DNA of 56,306 nt from Streptomyces antimicrobicus (lineage in GTDB: Bacteria > Actinomycetota > Actinomycetes > Streptomycetales > Streptomycetaceae): contig NZ_JAJAUY010000027.1 in assembly GCF_020532625.1 (NCBI RefSeq), positions 1 to 56,306 on the forward strand, given 5' to 3'. The notes below the pieces were generated by a model that saw nothing but the letters and a program-made list of their open reading frames with translations, did no database searches and had not been told where the DNA came from. The translations under genes and the position numbers were made by a program. How positions within the stretch are numbered: position 1 is the stretch's first letter; each line of letters opens with the position of its first letter. Below, piece after piece: positions 8,495 to 16,674 of the stretch.

Positions 8495-9490
8495 ATGCCC
8501 CCTCGTATCGACATCGACGCGTACGTGAAGGGTGTGCTCGACGGGAGACGCGCGCAGATCGCGCGCGCGATCACCCTCGTCGAGTCCACCCGGGCCGACC
8601 ACCGCGCGCTGGCGCAGCGGCTGCTGACCGAGCTCCTGCCGTACGCGGGCAACGCCCGGCGGATCGGGATCAGCGGGGTGCCGGGCGTGGGCAAGTCGAC
8701 GTTCATCGACGCGTTCGGCACCATGCTGACGGGCCTCGGGCACCGGGTGGCGGTGCTGGCCGTGGACCCGTCCTCGACCCGCACGGGCGGTTCGATCCTC
8801 GGGGACAAGACGAGGATGGAACGGCTGGCGGTGGACCCGGCGGCCTTCGTCCGCCCCTCGCCGTCGGCGGGGACGCTGGGCGGGGTGGCCAAGGCGACCC
8901 GCGAGTCGATGATCGTGATGGAGGCGGCGGGCTACGACGTCGTCCTGGTGGAGACGGTCGGCGTTGGCCAGTCGGAGACCACGGTCGCCGGCATGGTGGA
9001 CTCCTTCCTGCTGCTGTCGCTGGCCCGTACCGGCGACCAGCTCCAGGGCATCAAGAAGGGCGTCCTGGAACTGGCCGACGTCCTGGCGATCAACAAGGCC
9101 GACGGCCCGCACGAACGCGACGCGAAGGCGGCGGCCCGCGAACTGGCGGGCGCCCTGCGGCTGATGCACCCCGCCGACGCGGCCTGGACCCCACCGGTCC
9201 TCACGTGCAGCGCCCGCGAGTCGACGGGCCTGGACGAGGTCTGGGCCCGCCTGGAGGCCCACCGCGCGCTCCTGTCCGGCACGGGCCGGCTGGCGGCGAA
9301 GCGGGCGGCGCAGCAGGTGGAGTGGACCTGGTCGATGGTCCGCGACGAGCTGCTGGACCGGCTGCGCTCCCACGCGGGGGTACGGGCGGTGGCCCCGGAG
9401 CTGGAGGCGGCGGTACGGGAGGGCCGGCTGACGGCGACGTCGGCGGCGGACCGGATCCTGGAGGCGTTCGGGGACCCGGCGGCGGGCTGA
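8495..9490 (+). CDS. meaB: Methylmalonyl-CoA mutase-associated GTPase (ArgK/MeaB family)
   Basis: This 331-residue G3E P-loop GTPase gates loading of adenosylcobalamin into the mutase and protects it from inactivation. Walker A is GVPGVGKST (residues 61-69). The switch and Walker B region includes VLAVDPSSTRTGGSILGDKTRM and ETVGVGQSE, and the base-specificity motif is NKAD. Length and motifs match MeaB rather than the shorter HypB or UreG. It is the third gene of the mut operon and ends 5 bp before the convergent NACHT gene, with no terminator hairpin visible in the gap. Confidence 0.95.
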   Translation: MPPRIDIDAYVKGVLDGRRAQIARAITLVESTRADHRALAQRLLTELLPYAGNARRIGISGVPGVGKSTFIDAFGTMLTGLGHRVAVLAVDPSSTRTGGSILGDKTRMERLAVDPAAFVRPSPSAGTLGGVAKATRESMIVMEAAGYDVVLVETVGVGQSETTVAGMVDSFLLLSLARTGDQLQGIKKGVLELADVLAINKADGPHERDAKAAARELAGALRLMHPADAAWTPPVLTCSARESTGLDEVWARLEAHRALLSGTGRLAAKRAAQQVEWTWSMVRDELLDRLRSHAGVRAVAPELEAAVREGRLTATSAADRILEAFGDPAAG

Positions 9491-9495
9491 GCCGG

Positions 9496-12400
9496 TCAGA
9501 GCGTGCGCAGGGTGACGTGGTCGGGCAGGGCCTCGATCCCGCCGAGGACGTACGCCGGGACCGGCACCGTGACGGAGGCGAGGTCGGTCAGCCCGGCCAG
9601 CGGCGCGAGGTCGAGGTCGACCGCCCCGTCGAGGTACAGCTCGCGCAGCCGCGGGCACAGCTGCGGCAGGCCGTCCACGATGTGCTGCATCGGTTCGTCC
9701 GGGTCGCCCCAGACCTGCAGGGTGGTGACGGCGCCGAGGACCACGTCGGCCGGCCACGTGAAGGACGCCTCCTCCAGGGTGAGCTCGCGCAGCCGGGGCA
9801 GAGCGGCGATCTCCCGCCAGTCGGCGCCGGATCGGGGCCCGCACCAGAAGGCGAGGTCCAGGCTCTCCAGCGAGGTCAGCTCGCGCAGGCCCGCCAGTCC
9901 GCCGGCCGGCATGCTCTCGCCCCCCACCGCGAGGGTGCGCAGGTCCGGTCCGGCGGGCAGGGACCGTACGTCCCATGCCGAGCCGGTCTCGAACGCGGCG
10001 TGCAGGGTCCGCAGGGTGGGCATCGGGCCGATCGGCCGGCTGCGCAGGTCGGGCGTCCCGTGGAGGCTCAACGACTCCAGGGGCAGGGCGCCGACGGGTG
10101 ACAGGTCCGTGCGGCCGGAGCACGACCGCAGGTCGAGGCGCGCCAGCCGGGGCAGCCGCGCCAGCGAGGCGAGGGCGGACGGCTCGGGGTCGGTCAGGAC
10201 CAGCGAGGTGATCCCGGCCCCGGTCCCGGCGTCGTAGGCGAGGACGTCGGAGAACGGCACGCCCGGGCGTACGTCCAGGGCCGCGGGCGGCTCCGGGAGC
10301 CCCCGGAGCAGGGCCAGTTGGGCGGAGTCGCGCACGGTGTAGTCGAGGCCGCTCGGGTCCAGCTCGGCGATGACCTCCTGCCCGTAGAGGACGGGGTCGA
10401 ACCGGGACCACGCCCACATGAGCTGGGAACGGACCTGCAGGTGCGGGTGGCGGGCGTAGCGGCGCAGGAACGGAAGGGCGGCGTCCGAGGCGACGTGCGT
10501 GGCCGCGGTCACCACGAAGAGCGCGCCGACCGGGTGCACCTCGTCCGGTCCCGGCAGCAGCTCCAGGATCAGCGGCCCGGCCTCCGCCAGGGCCCGCGCC
10601 TCGTCCGCGTTGCCCGGCGGGATCAGGCCGGCGGCGCGCTCGCGCACCAGCTCGCGGACGGCGGGATCGAGGACGGTCGCCTGTTCCAGGCAGACCGCTG
10701 CCAGCAGGTCGGCCCGCGGGTCCGCGACCGCCAGGAGCCCCCGGAAGATCTCCGCGCGCTCCCGCTTGTTGGCGAGCGCGACCGCCATGCGGATGACGTC
10801 CACCCACTGGTCGTCCCGGGCGTGACCGGTCAGCAGGCCGAAGTCGCCCTCCTCGACGGCCGCGCGGGCACCGAGGAAGTCCTGGAACGTCTTGTGCACG
10901 AAGTGGACGGCGTCCGGGGCGGGTTGCCGCAGCAGCCCGCTGCGCAGCAGGAAGTGGTCGAAGACGGCGGCGGCGTCACCGAGGGCGGCCAGCTCGGGCA
11001 CGGCGGGCAGGGCGCGGGCGATGATGTCCTCGGCCCTCGAACGGTCCATCTCCGTACGGCCGTTCTTGATCAGCCAGTAGGCCAGCCTTTGCAGCACGTC
11101 CAGTTGGGCGTCCTCGCCGAGCTCCGGGACCTCGATGTCCCGCTCCCGGTCCCGGCGGCTGAGCAGCATCGACAGCGCGGCCTCGTAGAGGTCCTTGCGG
11201 CCGTGCGGGAGATAGCCGCGCCGGTCGCGGTGCAGGGCGCAGATCAGCCCGCACATCAGCGGGTTGGTGGCCAGCCGGCCCAGGTCGGGCTTGGTGCGTA
11301 CGGCCGCCAGCAGTTGCTCCTCGTACGCGTCGAGCTCGGCCGGGTCCTCGGCGTCCGGACGGGCGGCCGCGTGCCAGCGCCGGACGAACGTGGCGACCTC
11401 GGCCGTGCCCATGGCGGACAGCGTGAGCTCGCCGAAGCCGTCCCGCTCCAGCCAGCGCTCGCCGACGGCGGAGGGGCGGGAGGTGACCAGCCAGCGGTTG
11501 TCGCCGTCGTAGGTGTCCATGAGGTCCCGCAGCCAGCGACGGGTCCGCTCGCGTTCCCGCTCGGGGACCTCGTCGATGCCGTCGACCAGGACCAGTCCGC
11601 GGCCGGCCGCGAGGACGCGCTGCTCCCACCCGGTGGGCTGGGAGCCGGCCAGCGGGCAGTCCACGGCGGCGAGGAAGTCCTTGGGCGCGGGGAGCCGGTC
11701 GCCGTTGCGGGTCACCGTCCGCAGGGGCAGCACGAACGGGATCCGGTCCTGCAGGTAGGCCATCGCGGGCGGGGGGTCCTGGTCGGCGGCGCTGACCGCG
11801 AGCCACTGCACCAGCGTGGACTTGCCCGAGCCGGCCTCGCCGCGCAGCAGCACCCGCCGGCCGCGGGCGAGGATCTGGTCGGCGGGCTGCGGGGCGCGCA
11901 GGTGGGCCTTCTCCGGCGGGTCCCCGGCCTCGGCGGGGGCGTGGGAGGTCGCCTCCAGGCTGAGGTAGGCCACGTCCAGCGGCCAGCGCGCCGACGAGCG
12001 GTTGAGGTCGATCCCGTAGATCGTCAGCCGGCCGTGCTTCTTCGTCACGTACCGCAGGTACTCCTGCTCGAACCCGGCGTCCTCGGCGCCCGGCAGCGGC
12101 CGGCGCCGGATCAGCTCGTCCACCTTGGCGGTCAACTCGGCCGTCGCCCGGGTCTGTTCGACGAGGGTGTGCGCGACGAACGTGGACCGCTGGGTGAAGA
12201 AGTGCAGGATGTGCAGGCAGGCCGCGTCGAGCAGCCGCTCGTAGAAGTACGCGGCGTCGGCGCCGAGTTCGCGGGCCGGGTCGGGGTCGGCGGCACGGCG
12301 CAGGGCGCGGGCGAAGTCCGGCGCGCCGAGCCGGACCGCGTCCAGGTCGGTGATCCGCAGCTCGCCCAGCGCGCACAGGGTGGCGGCGAGGGCGTCCACG

Positions 12401-12657
12401 ACCGCCTGCTCCTCGTCCGCGGCGACCGGCCGCTCGCCGGCCGTGCGCAGGGCGTGCTGGACGATCCTGCCCGCGAGACGGCGTACGTCGGCGGGGCCGA
12501 GGCTGCGCTTCTCGCCCCGGAAGGAGACGTACCCCGAGATCCGGATCGGCTTGTCGACGACCCCGGCACCCGGTCCCTCGCCGAGGACGAAGAGCTTGCG
12601 CACGAGCGGGCCGAGCACGCTCGACGCCAGCCGCATGCCGACGGTCCCCGGATCCAT
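9496..12657 (-). CDS. NACHT NTPase with C-terminal leucine-rich repeats (bacterial NLR-like, bNACHT)
   Basis: This protein has 1053 residues in three parts. The N-terminal 250 or so are helical and resemble the NACHT N-terminal helical (NNH) domains, with no obvious nuclease motif. The NACHT ATPase follows, with Walker A GEAGSGKST (273-281), Walker B LVLVDGIDEVP (355-365), the sensor VTSRPS (391-396) and the downstream helix motif FVHKTFQDFLGAR. The C-terminal 300 or so residues form regular LxxLxxLxLxx leucine-rich repeats ending DHVTLRTL. Bacterial NACHT proteins are established anti-phage sensors; the activity of this one is inferred. The start at 12657 (MDPGTVG) is chosen because upstream codons are low-complexity. 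It stands alone. Confidence 0.9.
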   Translation of the reverse strand: MDPGTVGMRLASSVLGPLVRKLFVLGEGPGAGVVDKPIRISGYVSFRGEKRSLGPADVRRLAGRIVQHALRTAGERPVAADEEQAVVDALAATLCALGELRITDLDAVRLGAPDFARALRRAADPDPARELGADAAYFYERLLDAACLHILHFFTQRSTFVAHTLVEQTRATAELTAKVDELIRRRPLPGAEDAGFEQEYLRYVTKKHGRLTIYGIDLNRSSARWPLDVAYLSLEATSHAPAEAGDPPEKAHLRAPQPADQILARGRRVLLRGEAGSGKSTLVQWLAVSAADQDPPPAMAYLQDRIPFVLPLRTVTRNGDRLPAPKDFLAAVDCPLAGSQPTGWEQRVLAAGRGLVLVDGIDEVPERERERTRRWLRDLMDTYDGDNRWLVTSRPSAVGERWLERDGFGELTLSAMGTAEVATFVRRWHAAARPDAEDPAELDAYEEQLLAAVRTKPDLGRLATNPLMCGLICALHRDRRGYLPHGRKDLYEAALSMLLSRRDRERDIEVPELGEDAQLDVLQRLAYWLIKNGRTEMDRSRAEDIIARALPAVPELAALGDAAAVFDHFLLRSGLLRQPAPDAVHFVHKTFQDFLGARAAVEEGDFGLLTGHARDDQWVDVIRMAVALANKRERAEIFRGLLAVADPRADLLAAVCLEQATVLDPAVRELVRERAAGLIPPGNADEARALAEAGPLILELLPGPDEVHPVGALFVVTAATHVASDAALPFLRRYARHPHLQVRSQLMWAWSRFDPVLYGQEVIAELDPSGLDYTVRDSAQLALLRGLPEPPAALDVRPGVPFSDVLAYDAGTGAGITSLVLTDPEPSALASLARLPRLARLDLRSCSGRTDLSPVGALPLESLSLHGTPDLRSRPIGPMPTLRTLHAAFETGSAWDVRSLPAGPDLRTLAVGGESMPAGGLAGLRELTSLESLDLAFWCGPRSGADWREIAALPRLRELTLEEASFTWPADVVLGAVTTLQVWGDPDEPMQHIVDGLPQLCPRLRELYLDGAVDLDLAPLAGLTDLASVTVPVPAYVLGGIEALPDHVTLRTL

Positions 12658-12835
12658 GTACGCGCCCCCCTGTGCTCGGGCCGATGCCTCGGGGCCGATG
12701 CCTCGGAACGGCGCCCGGGGCCGGTGCCCGGGGTCGATCCTATGCCGAGGGGGCGTCAACACCGTCCGGTACTGCGCGACTTCCCCGCGGCCGCCCGAGG
12801 CGGCGGGCCCGGCGAGGGCCGGGCGCGCGCCCGGT
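12658..12835 (-). promoter_or_regulatory. Upstream region of the NACHT gene, with 15-bp direct repeat
   Basis: This 178-bp gap carries a TAGGAT -10-like box (12742-12737, minus strand) about 80 nt before the NACHT start. A TTGACG hexamer lies at 12759-12754, but the spacing between them is only 11 bp, too short for a standard promoter. Nearer the gene, GGGCCGATGCCTCGG occurs twice with a 1-bp overlap (12678-12692, 12692-12706). No small gene was found. Confidence 0.35.
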
Positions 12836-13849
12836 CTACGCGTCGACCAGCGGTCTGGGCGCCTCGGCCGCCGTGTCGCCGAGCACCGCCCGCAGGACCT
12901 GCTCGCGCCGACCGCGGTCGTCGGAGGCGAGCAGGGCGGCGAGGACGGCGGCGCGGGCCTGCCCGGCGCGGAGGGTGCCGGTCGGGACGGCCCCGGCGGC
13001 GACCAGGTCGACGGCCCCGCCCTGGGTGTAGATCTCGGTGACCGGGCCGGCCGGCACGCGCGTGGTGAGCGCGACGAGCACACCGCGCGCGGTGGCCTCC
13101 GCGACGGCCTCCACGAACTCCGGCGTGGCGTTGCCGGCCCCGGTGGCGACCAGCACGACCCCGCGCGCCCCGGCCTCGACCGCCGCGCGGAAGAGCAGCG
13201 GGTCGGCGTCCACGTGGTGCATGACCATGTCCACCCGCGGCGGCGCCTGCGGGAGGTCGGGCAGCGCGAGCGGCTCGGGCCGCTGCGGCTGCCGCAGCAC
13301 GGTCACCTTGCCGAAGCCGACCTTGCCCACCCACTCCCCGGACGGGTCGGCGAAGGCGTCGTGGGCCACGGTCTGCGTCTTGACCGTGCCGCGGGCGGCG
13401 TGGACGCGGCCGGCGAAGGCCACGAGCACGCCGAGGCCGCGGGTGGTGGCGGCCGTGAGCAGGGCGTCGTAGAGGTTGGCGGGGCCGTCGCCGCCCGCGG
13501 TGCCCATCGGCAGCTGCGCGCCGGTGAAGACGACGGTGCGCGGGTCGTCGTGGTGGAGGTCGACGAGGAAGGCCGACTCCTCCAGGGTGTCGGTGCCGTG
13601 GGTGACGACGACGCCGTCGACGCCGGGGTCGGCGAGCACCTCGTGCACGGTGCGCAGCAGGGTCAGCTGGTGGGCGGTGGTCAGCCGGGGACTGTTGACG
13701 CTGAACAGGTCGACCACCTCGACGGTGACGCCCTCGGGGAGCGGAGCGGTGGCCATGACCTCGCGCCCGTCGGCGTCGGCGGCGAAACCGGAACCCTGCC
13801 AGCGGCTGGCTATCGTGCCGCCGGTACTGATGACGACGATCCGTCCCAC
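12836..13849 (-). CDS. L-asparaginase (type I/II asparaginase family)
   Basis: This 337-residue enzyme hydrolyses asparagine to aspartate and ammonia. Both catalytic threonine motifs are present: STGGTIAS near the N-terminus (Thr12) and VTHGTDTLEES with Thr86-Asp87. A later conserved Lys in GTVKTQT completes the second triad. I take the GTG at 13849 as start, since GGGAAGGG precedes it and family similarity begins at GRIVVISTGG. No signal peptide is visible, so it is likely cytoplasmic. It is divergently transcribed from an AsnC/Lrp-type regulator 131 bp away, with a perfect palindrome between them. Confidence 0.93.
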   Translation of the reverse strand: MGRIVVISTGGTIASRWQGSGFAADADGREVMATAPLPEGVTVEVVDLFSVNSPRLTTAHQLTLLRTVHEVLADPGVDGVVVTHGTDTLEESAFLVDLHHDDPRTVVFTGAQLPMGTAGGDGPANLYDALLTAATTRGLGVLVAFAGRVHAARGTVKTQTVAHDAFADPSGEWVGKVGFGKVTVLRQPQRPEPLALPDLPQAPPRVDMVMHHVDADPLLFRAAVEAGARGVVLVATGAGNATPEFVEAVAEATARGVLVALTTRVPAGPVTEIYTQGGAVDLVAAGAVPTGTLRAGQARAAVLAALLASDDRGRREQVLRAVLGDTAAEAPRPLVDA

Positions 13850-13922
13850 GGCCCGCCCTTCCCCTCGAATCGAATGCGTGTACGCGCTTTTACGGCAAAC
13901 AGCAATCATAGGAAGACCGGGC

Positions 13923-13937
13923 CGCAATCGGATTGCG
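13923..13937. promoter_or_regulatory. Perfect 7-1-7 palindrome, candidate AsnC/Lrp operator
   Basis: CGCAATC (13923-13929), one G, then GATTGCG (13931-13937) form a perfect inverted repeat in the gap between the asparaginase and AsnC-family genes. Related GCAATC or ATTGCG half-sites occur at about 13904, 13974 and 13999, so several regulator dimers could bind. Length and symmetry match Lrp/AsnC operators. Confidence 0.65.
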
Positions 13938-13980
13938 TTCTCGGGCGCCGTGAGCCCGAACGGTGGCGGATAATTGCGCC

Positions 13981-14436
13981 ATGGACGCCATCGACCGAGC
14001 AATCTTGCGCGAGCTCCAGAAGGACGGCCGGCTGAGCAACCAGGAGCTCGCCGCCCGCGTCGGACTCACCCCCTCCCCCTGCATGCGGCGGGTGCGGCAG
14101 CTGGAGCAGGACGGGGTGATCCAGGGCTACCGCGCGGTGATCGATCCCGAGGCGGTGGGCCGCGGCTTCGAGGTGCTGGTGTCGGTGGAGGTCCGGCGGG
14201 ACCGGGAGGCGGTCGAGGCGTTCGAGGCGGCGCTGCAGGACATCCCGGACGTGGTCGAGGCGTACCGCCTGTTCGGCAGCCCCGGCTGCCTGCTGCGGAT
14301 CGCGGTGGCGGACCTGCGGGCGTACGAGCGGCTGTGGATCGAGCAGCTGACGGCGCTCTCGGGGGTGACGGAGGTCAACTCGCAGATCATCATGAAGCGC
14401 GTCAAGGAGCCGACGGGCCTGCCGGTGGACCGCTGA
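13981..14436 (+). CDS. Lrp/AsnC family transcriptional regulator
   Basis: This 151-residue regulator has an N-terminal winged helix-turn-helix (ILRELQKDGRLSNQELAARVG, then LTPSPCMRRVRQLEQDGVI, about residues 8-50). A C-terminal RAM ligand-binding domain follows (VEVRRDREAVEAF, VVEAYRLFGSPGCLLRIAV, VNSQIIMKRVK). It probably senses an amino acid, with asparagine or aspartate the natural guess from the divergent asparaginase gene. The start at 13981 begins MDAIDRAIL, the canonical Lrp N-terminus. Autoregulation through the palindrome at 13923-13937 is likely. Confidence 0.92.
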   Translation: MDAIDRAILRELQKDGRLSNQELAARVGLTPSPCMRRVRQLEQDGVIQGYRAVIDPEAVGRGFEVLVSVEVRRDREAVEAFEAALQDIPDVVEAYRLFGSPGCLLRIAVADLRAYERLWIEQLTALSGVTEVNSQIIMKRVKEPTGLPVDR

Positions 14437-14520
14437 ACGGGCGTCGGCCACCGGTGGCGGCTCGGGTGCGCCGCGCGCCGCCGCTGCGCGGGGAGCGGGG
14501 CCGGGGTGTATCCAGGAGTC

Positions 14521-15687
14521 ATGAACCTCGGGCGCACCGAACCGCGCACGGCCCTGCTGGCGGTTCCGTTCGGGCTGATCGCCCTGGTGACGGTGGTCGA
14601 CATCCTGGCGCCCCCCGAGGTGCACCTCGGCCCGTTCCTGGCGGTCGCCCCGGCCGTCACCGCCTCGTTCGCCGGTCCCCGCACGACGGCCGTGGTGGGC
14701 GCCGTGGCGGTGGTGGCGCAGGCCGTGGTGGCGGCGACCCGCACCACCCTCACGGACCTCAACCACACCCTCCAGCTCACCGCGCTGGTCATGGTCTCGG
14801 TCTTCGTGACGGTCTTCGCCCACCTCCGCGAGGTGCACGAGGAGCAGCTCAGCCGGCTCCGGTCGGTGGCCGAGGCCGCCCAGCAGGTGGTGCTCCGCCC
14901 CCTGCGGGACCGGATGGGCCCGCTCCACCTCGCCTCGGTCTACCTCGCGGCGGAGGCCGAGGCGCAGATCGGCGGCGACCTGTACGCCGCCGCCCGGACG
15001 GCGCACGGTACCCGGCTGATCATCGGCGACGTCCGCGGCAAGGGGCTGGAGGCGGTCGGCGACGCCGCGCTCGTCCTCGGCGCCTTCCGCGCGGCCGCCC
15101 ACCAGGAGGCCGACCTGCCGGGGCTGGTGACGTACCTGGAGCGCGCCGTCGAGCCGGATCCGGACGGCGCGGAGGACGGCGGCTCGGGCCCGGGCGGCTC
15201 GGGCCCGGGCGGCTCGGGCCCGGGCGGCTCGGCCGCCCCCGCCCCCGCCTCCGTCGGGGAGAGCTTCACCACGGCGGCGGTCCTGGACATCCCCGACGAC
15301 GAGATGACCCTCCAGGTGATCAGCTGCGGCCATCCGCCGCCGCTGCTGATGCGGGACGGGCGGGTGATCCCCCTCCAGGTGGACCATCCGGCCCCGCCCC
15401 TGGGGCTGTCGGAGTTCGGCGCGACCGGCCTGGCGGCCCAGACGTTCCCCTTCGAGCCGGGCGACCTGGTGCTGCTGTACACGGACGGCGTGATCGAGGC
15501 CCGCGACCGCGCCGGCGCCTTCTACCCCCTCCCGGACCGCCTCAGGGCCTGGCCCACCCACGACCCCCACGCCCTGCTGCGCACCCTCTGCCGGGACCTC
15601 CTGGCCCACACCCCGTCGGGCCGCCTGCTGGACGACGCCGCCGTCGTCGCCATCACCCGCCTCACGCCCGACGGCGGGGCGCACTGA
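14521..15687 (+). CDS. Membrane-anchored PP2C-type (SpoIIE/RsbU-like) serine/threonine phosphatase
   Basis: In this 388-residue protein, about four N-terminal membrane segments (to residue 100) are followed by a SpoIIE phosphatase domain. Metal-binding motifs are IGGDLYAA, IIGDVRGKG, TDGVIEARD and the terminal LDDAAVVAI. Such enzymes dephosphorylate anti-anti-sigma factors in partner-switching networks, which Streptomyces has in large numbers. No cognate anti-sigma or antagonist gene is adjacent, so the partner is unknown. The start at 14521 follows AGGAG by 4 nt. A 15-bp tandem repeat (three copies from 15181) encodes a Gly-Ser-Gly-Pro-Gly linker splitting the domain. Confidence 0.87.
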   Translation: MNLGRTEPRTALLAVPFGLIALVTVVDILAPPEVHLGPFLAVAPAVTASFAGPRTTAVVGAVAVVAQAVVAATRTTLTDLNHTLQLTALVMVSVFVTVFAHLREVHEEQLSRLRSVAEAAQQVVLRPLRDRMGPLHLASVYLAAEAEAQIGGDLYAAARTAHGTRLIIGDVRGKGLEAVGDAALVLGAFRAAAHQEADLPGLVTYLERAVEPDPDGAEDGGSGPGGSGPGGSGPGGSAAPAPASVGESFTTAAVLDIPDDEMTLQVISCGHPPPLLMRDGRVIPLQVDHPAPPLGLSEFGATGLAAQTFPFEPGDLVLLYTDGVIEARDRAGAFYPLPDRLRAWPTHDPHALLRTLCRDLLAHTPSGRLLDDAAVVAITRLTPDGGAH

Positions 15688-15794
15688 GGGGGCGCGCCGA
15701 GCGGGACGCACCGAGCGGGACACACTGTGCGGCAGGCAGCGAGCGGCAGGCACTGAGCGGCAGGCACTGCGGCAGGCGCCGAGCGGGGCCCTCA
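15688..15794. repeat. Degenerate GCGGCAGGCA repeat cluster downstream of the phosphatase gene
   Basis: In this gene-free stretch, GCGGCAGGCA occurs at 15729, 15743 and 15757, with a one-base variant at 15769 (periods 14, 14 and 12 bp). A CCGAGCGGGAC pair lies just before it. It may be leftover slippage or part of the phosphatase 3' region. No gene was found. Confidence 0.6.
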
Positions 15795-15830
15795 TCAACG
15801 ATCCTTTACGGCCGAGGAATTGATCGTTGA
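15795..15830. promoter_or_regulatory. Distal operator pair for the XRE operon (9-bp inverted repeat)
   Basis: TCAACGATC (15795-15803) and GATCGTTGA (15822-15830) are perfect inverted copies separated by 18 bp. Their core AACGATC recurs as a palindrome on the proximal promoter at 15961-15970. Repeated motifs this close to an XRE regulator gene suggest regulator binding and perhaps DNA looping. Confidence 0.6.
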
Positions 15831-15960
15831 CTCCCGGCGCGCGGTACGCCACCATCAAGGGGCGCTGGCCCGGATGCCCGAGGCCGGGCCGGAGACCGCA
15901 CGGGGGTGGGTCTCCCGCCCGGGCCGGGCCGGACGCGTCAGCGATCGAAGATTGGCCGCA

Positions 15961-15997
15961 AACGATCGTTGGGACGGGAGAGGATGCGGACTACGCT
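15961..15997 (+). promoter_or_regulatory. Promoter and operator of the XRE / metalloprotease operon
   Basis: A TTGGGA -35 (15969-15974), a 17-bp spacer and a TACGCT -10 (15992-15997) form a good vegetative-type promoter about 45 bp before the regulator's GTG. The palindrome AACGATCGTT (15961-15970) overlaps the -35, so a bound regulator would block RNA polymerase. This suggests autorepression by the XRE protein. Confidence 0.65.
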
Positions 15998-16041
15998 GTC
16001 CGCACGAACCGCCCTGTTCCCCTGCGCCCTTGGAGTGCTTG

Positions 16042-16674
16042 GTGGGCCCCACCCCGTCCCTGCCGGACACGCTCAAGCGCCTCGAAGCGCTCGTCCAGGA
16101 GCGGAACCTGCGGCGATCGGAGCTGCTGGACCCCCAGGAGCTGGCAGCCAGGACCGCGCTGCCCGAGGACACCGTCCGCCTCCTGCTGCGAGGCGGCGAA
16201 GCTCCCCCCGACACGGTCAACGACCGGGTCCGCGCCCGTATCCGCTCGCTCGCCGACGCCTACCTCGCGCGCACCGGCGTACGCATGTCCGAGCTGGCCA
16301 ACCGGATCTCCCGGCAGTTGGGCGTCTCCGCGTTCTGGGCCCGGCAGGTGTGCACCGGCGAGAAGGTCCCCAGCGTCGAACTCCTGCACGGGCTCGTGGA
16401 GTTCTTCGGGGTCGAGGGAGGGGAGGCGTTCTTCACCGTCCCCTCCGCCGAGGCCCTCCACCGCGCGCTGCTGCCGGTCCTGGCCTCGCTGCAGCCCGGG
16501 CAGGACGGGCCCGACCCCGGCCCCGATCCGCTGGCAGCGGTACTGTCGGGGCACGGCGACGTCCGCGGCGTGGCGCTGCGACGGGCGCGCGACCTGCCGG
16601 AGGAGCGCTGGCACGTCCTCAGTGCGACCTTGAACGCCCTGCTGGAGCTCGACGAGCGCGAGGGAGACGCATGA
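16042..16674 (+). CDS. XRE family helix-turn-helix transcriptional regulator
   Basis: In this 210-residue protein, the central XRE-type helix-turn-helix spans about residues 70-130 (MSELANRISRQLGVSAFWARQVCTGE, then PSVELLHGLVEFFGV). It is preceded by a helical segment that looks like a second divergent HTH (LDPQELAARTALPEDTVRLLL). The GTG at 16042 is chosen because GGAG lies 6 nt upstream and the promoter ends at 15997. Its stop overlaps the next start (ATGA). The pairing of an XRE repressor with an ImmA/IrrE-like protease recalls ImmR/ImmA and DdrO/IrrE, where the protease cleaves the repressor. Confidence 0.85.
   Translation: MGPTPSLPDTLKRLEALVQERNLRRSELLDPQELAARTALPEDTVRLLLRGGEAPPDTVNDRVRARIRSLADAYLARTGVRMSELANRISRQLGVSAFWARQVCTGEKVPSVELLHGLVEFFGVEGGEAFFTVPSAEALHRALLPVLASLQPGQDGPDPGPDPLAAVLSGHGDVRGVALRRARDLPEERWHVLSATLNALLELDEREGDA

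Noticed and set aside
13963..13980. Start of the AsnC regulator six codons earlier at 13963
   Set aside because: The canonical Lrp N-terminus begins MDAIDRAIL at 13981, and the upstream codons lie in the operator region.
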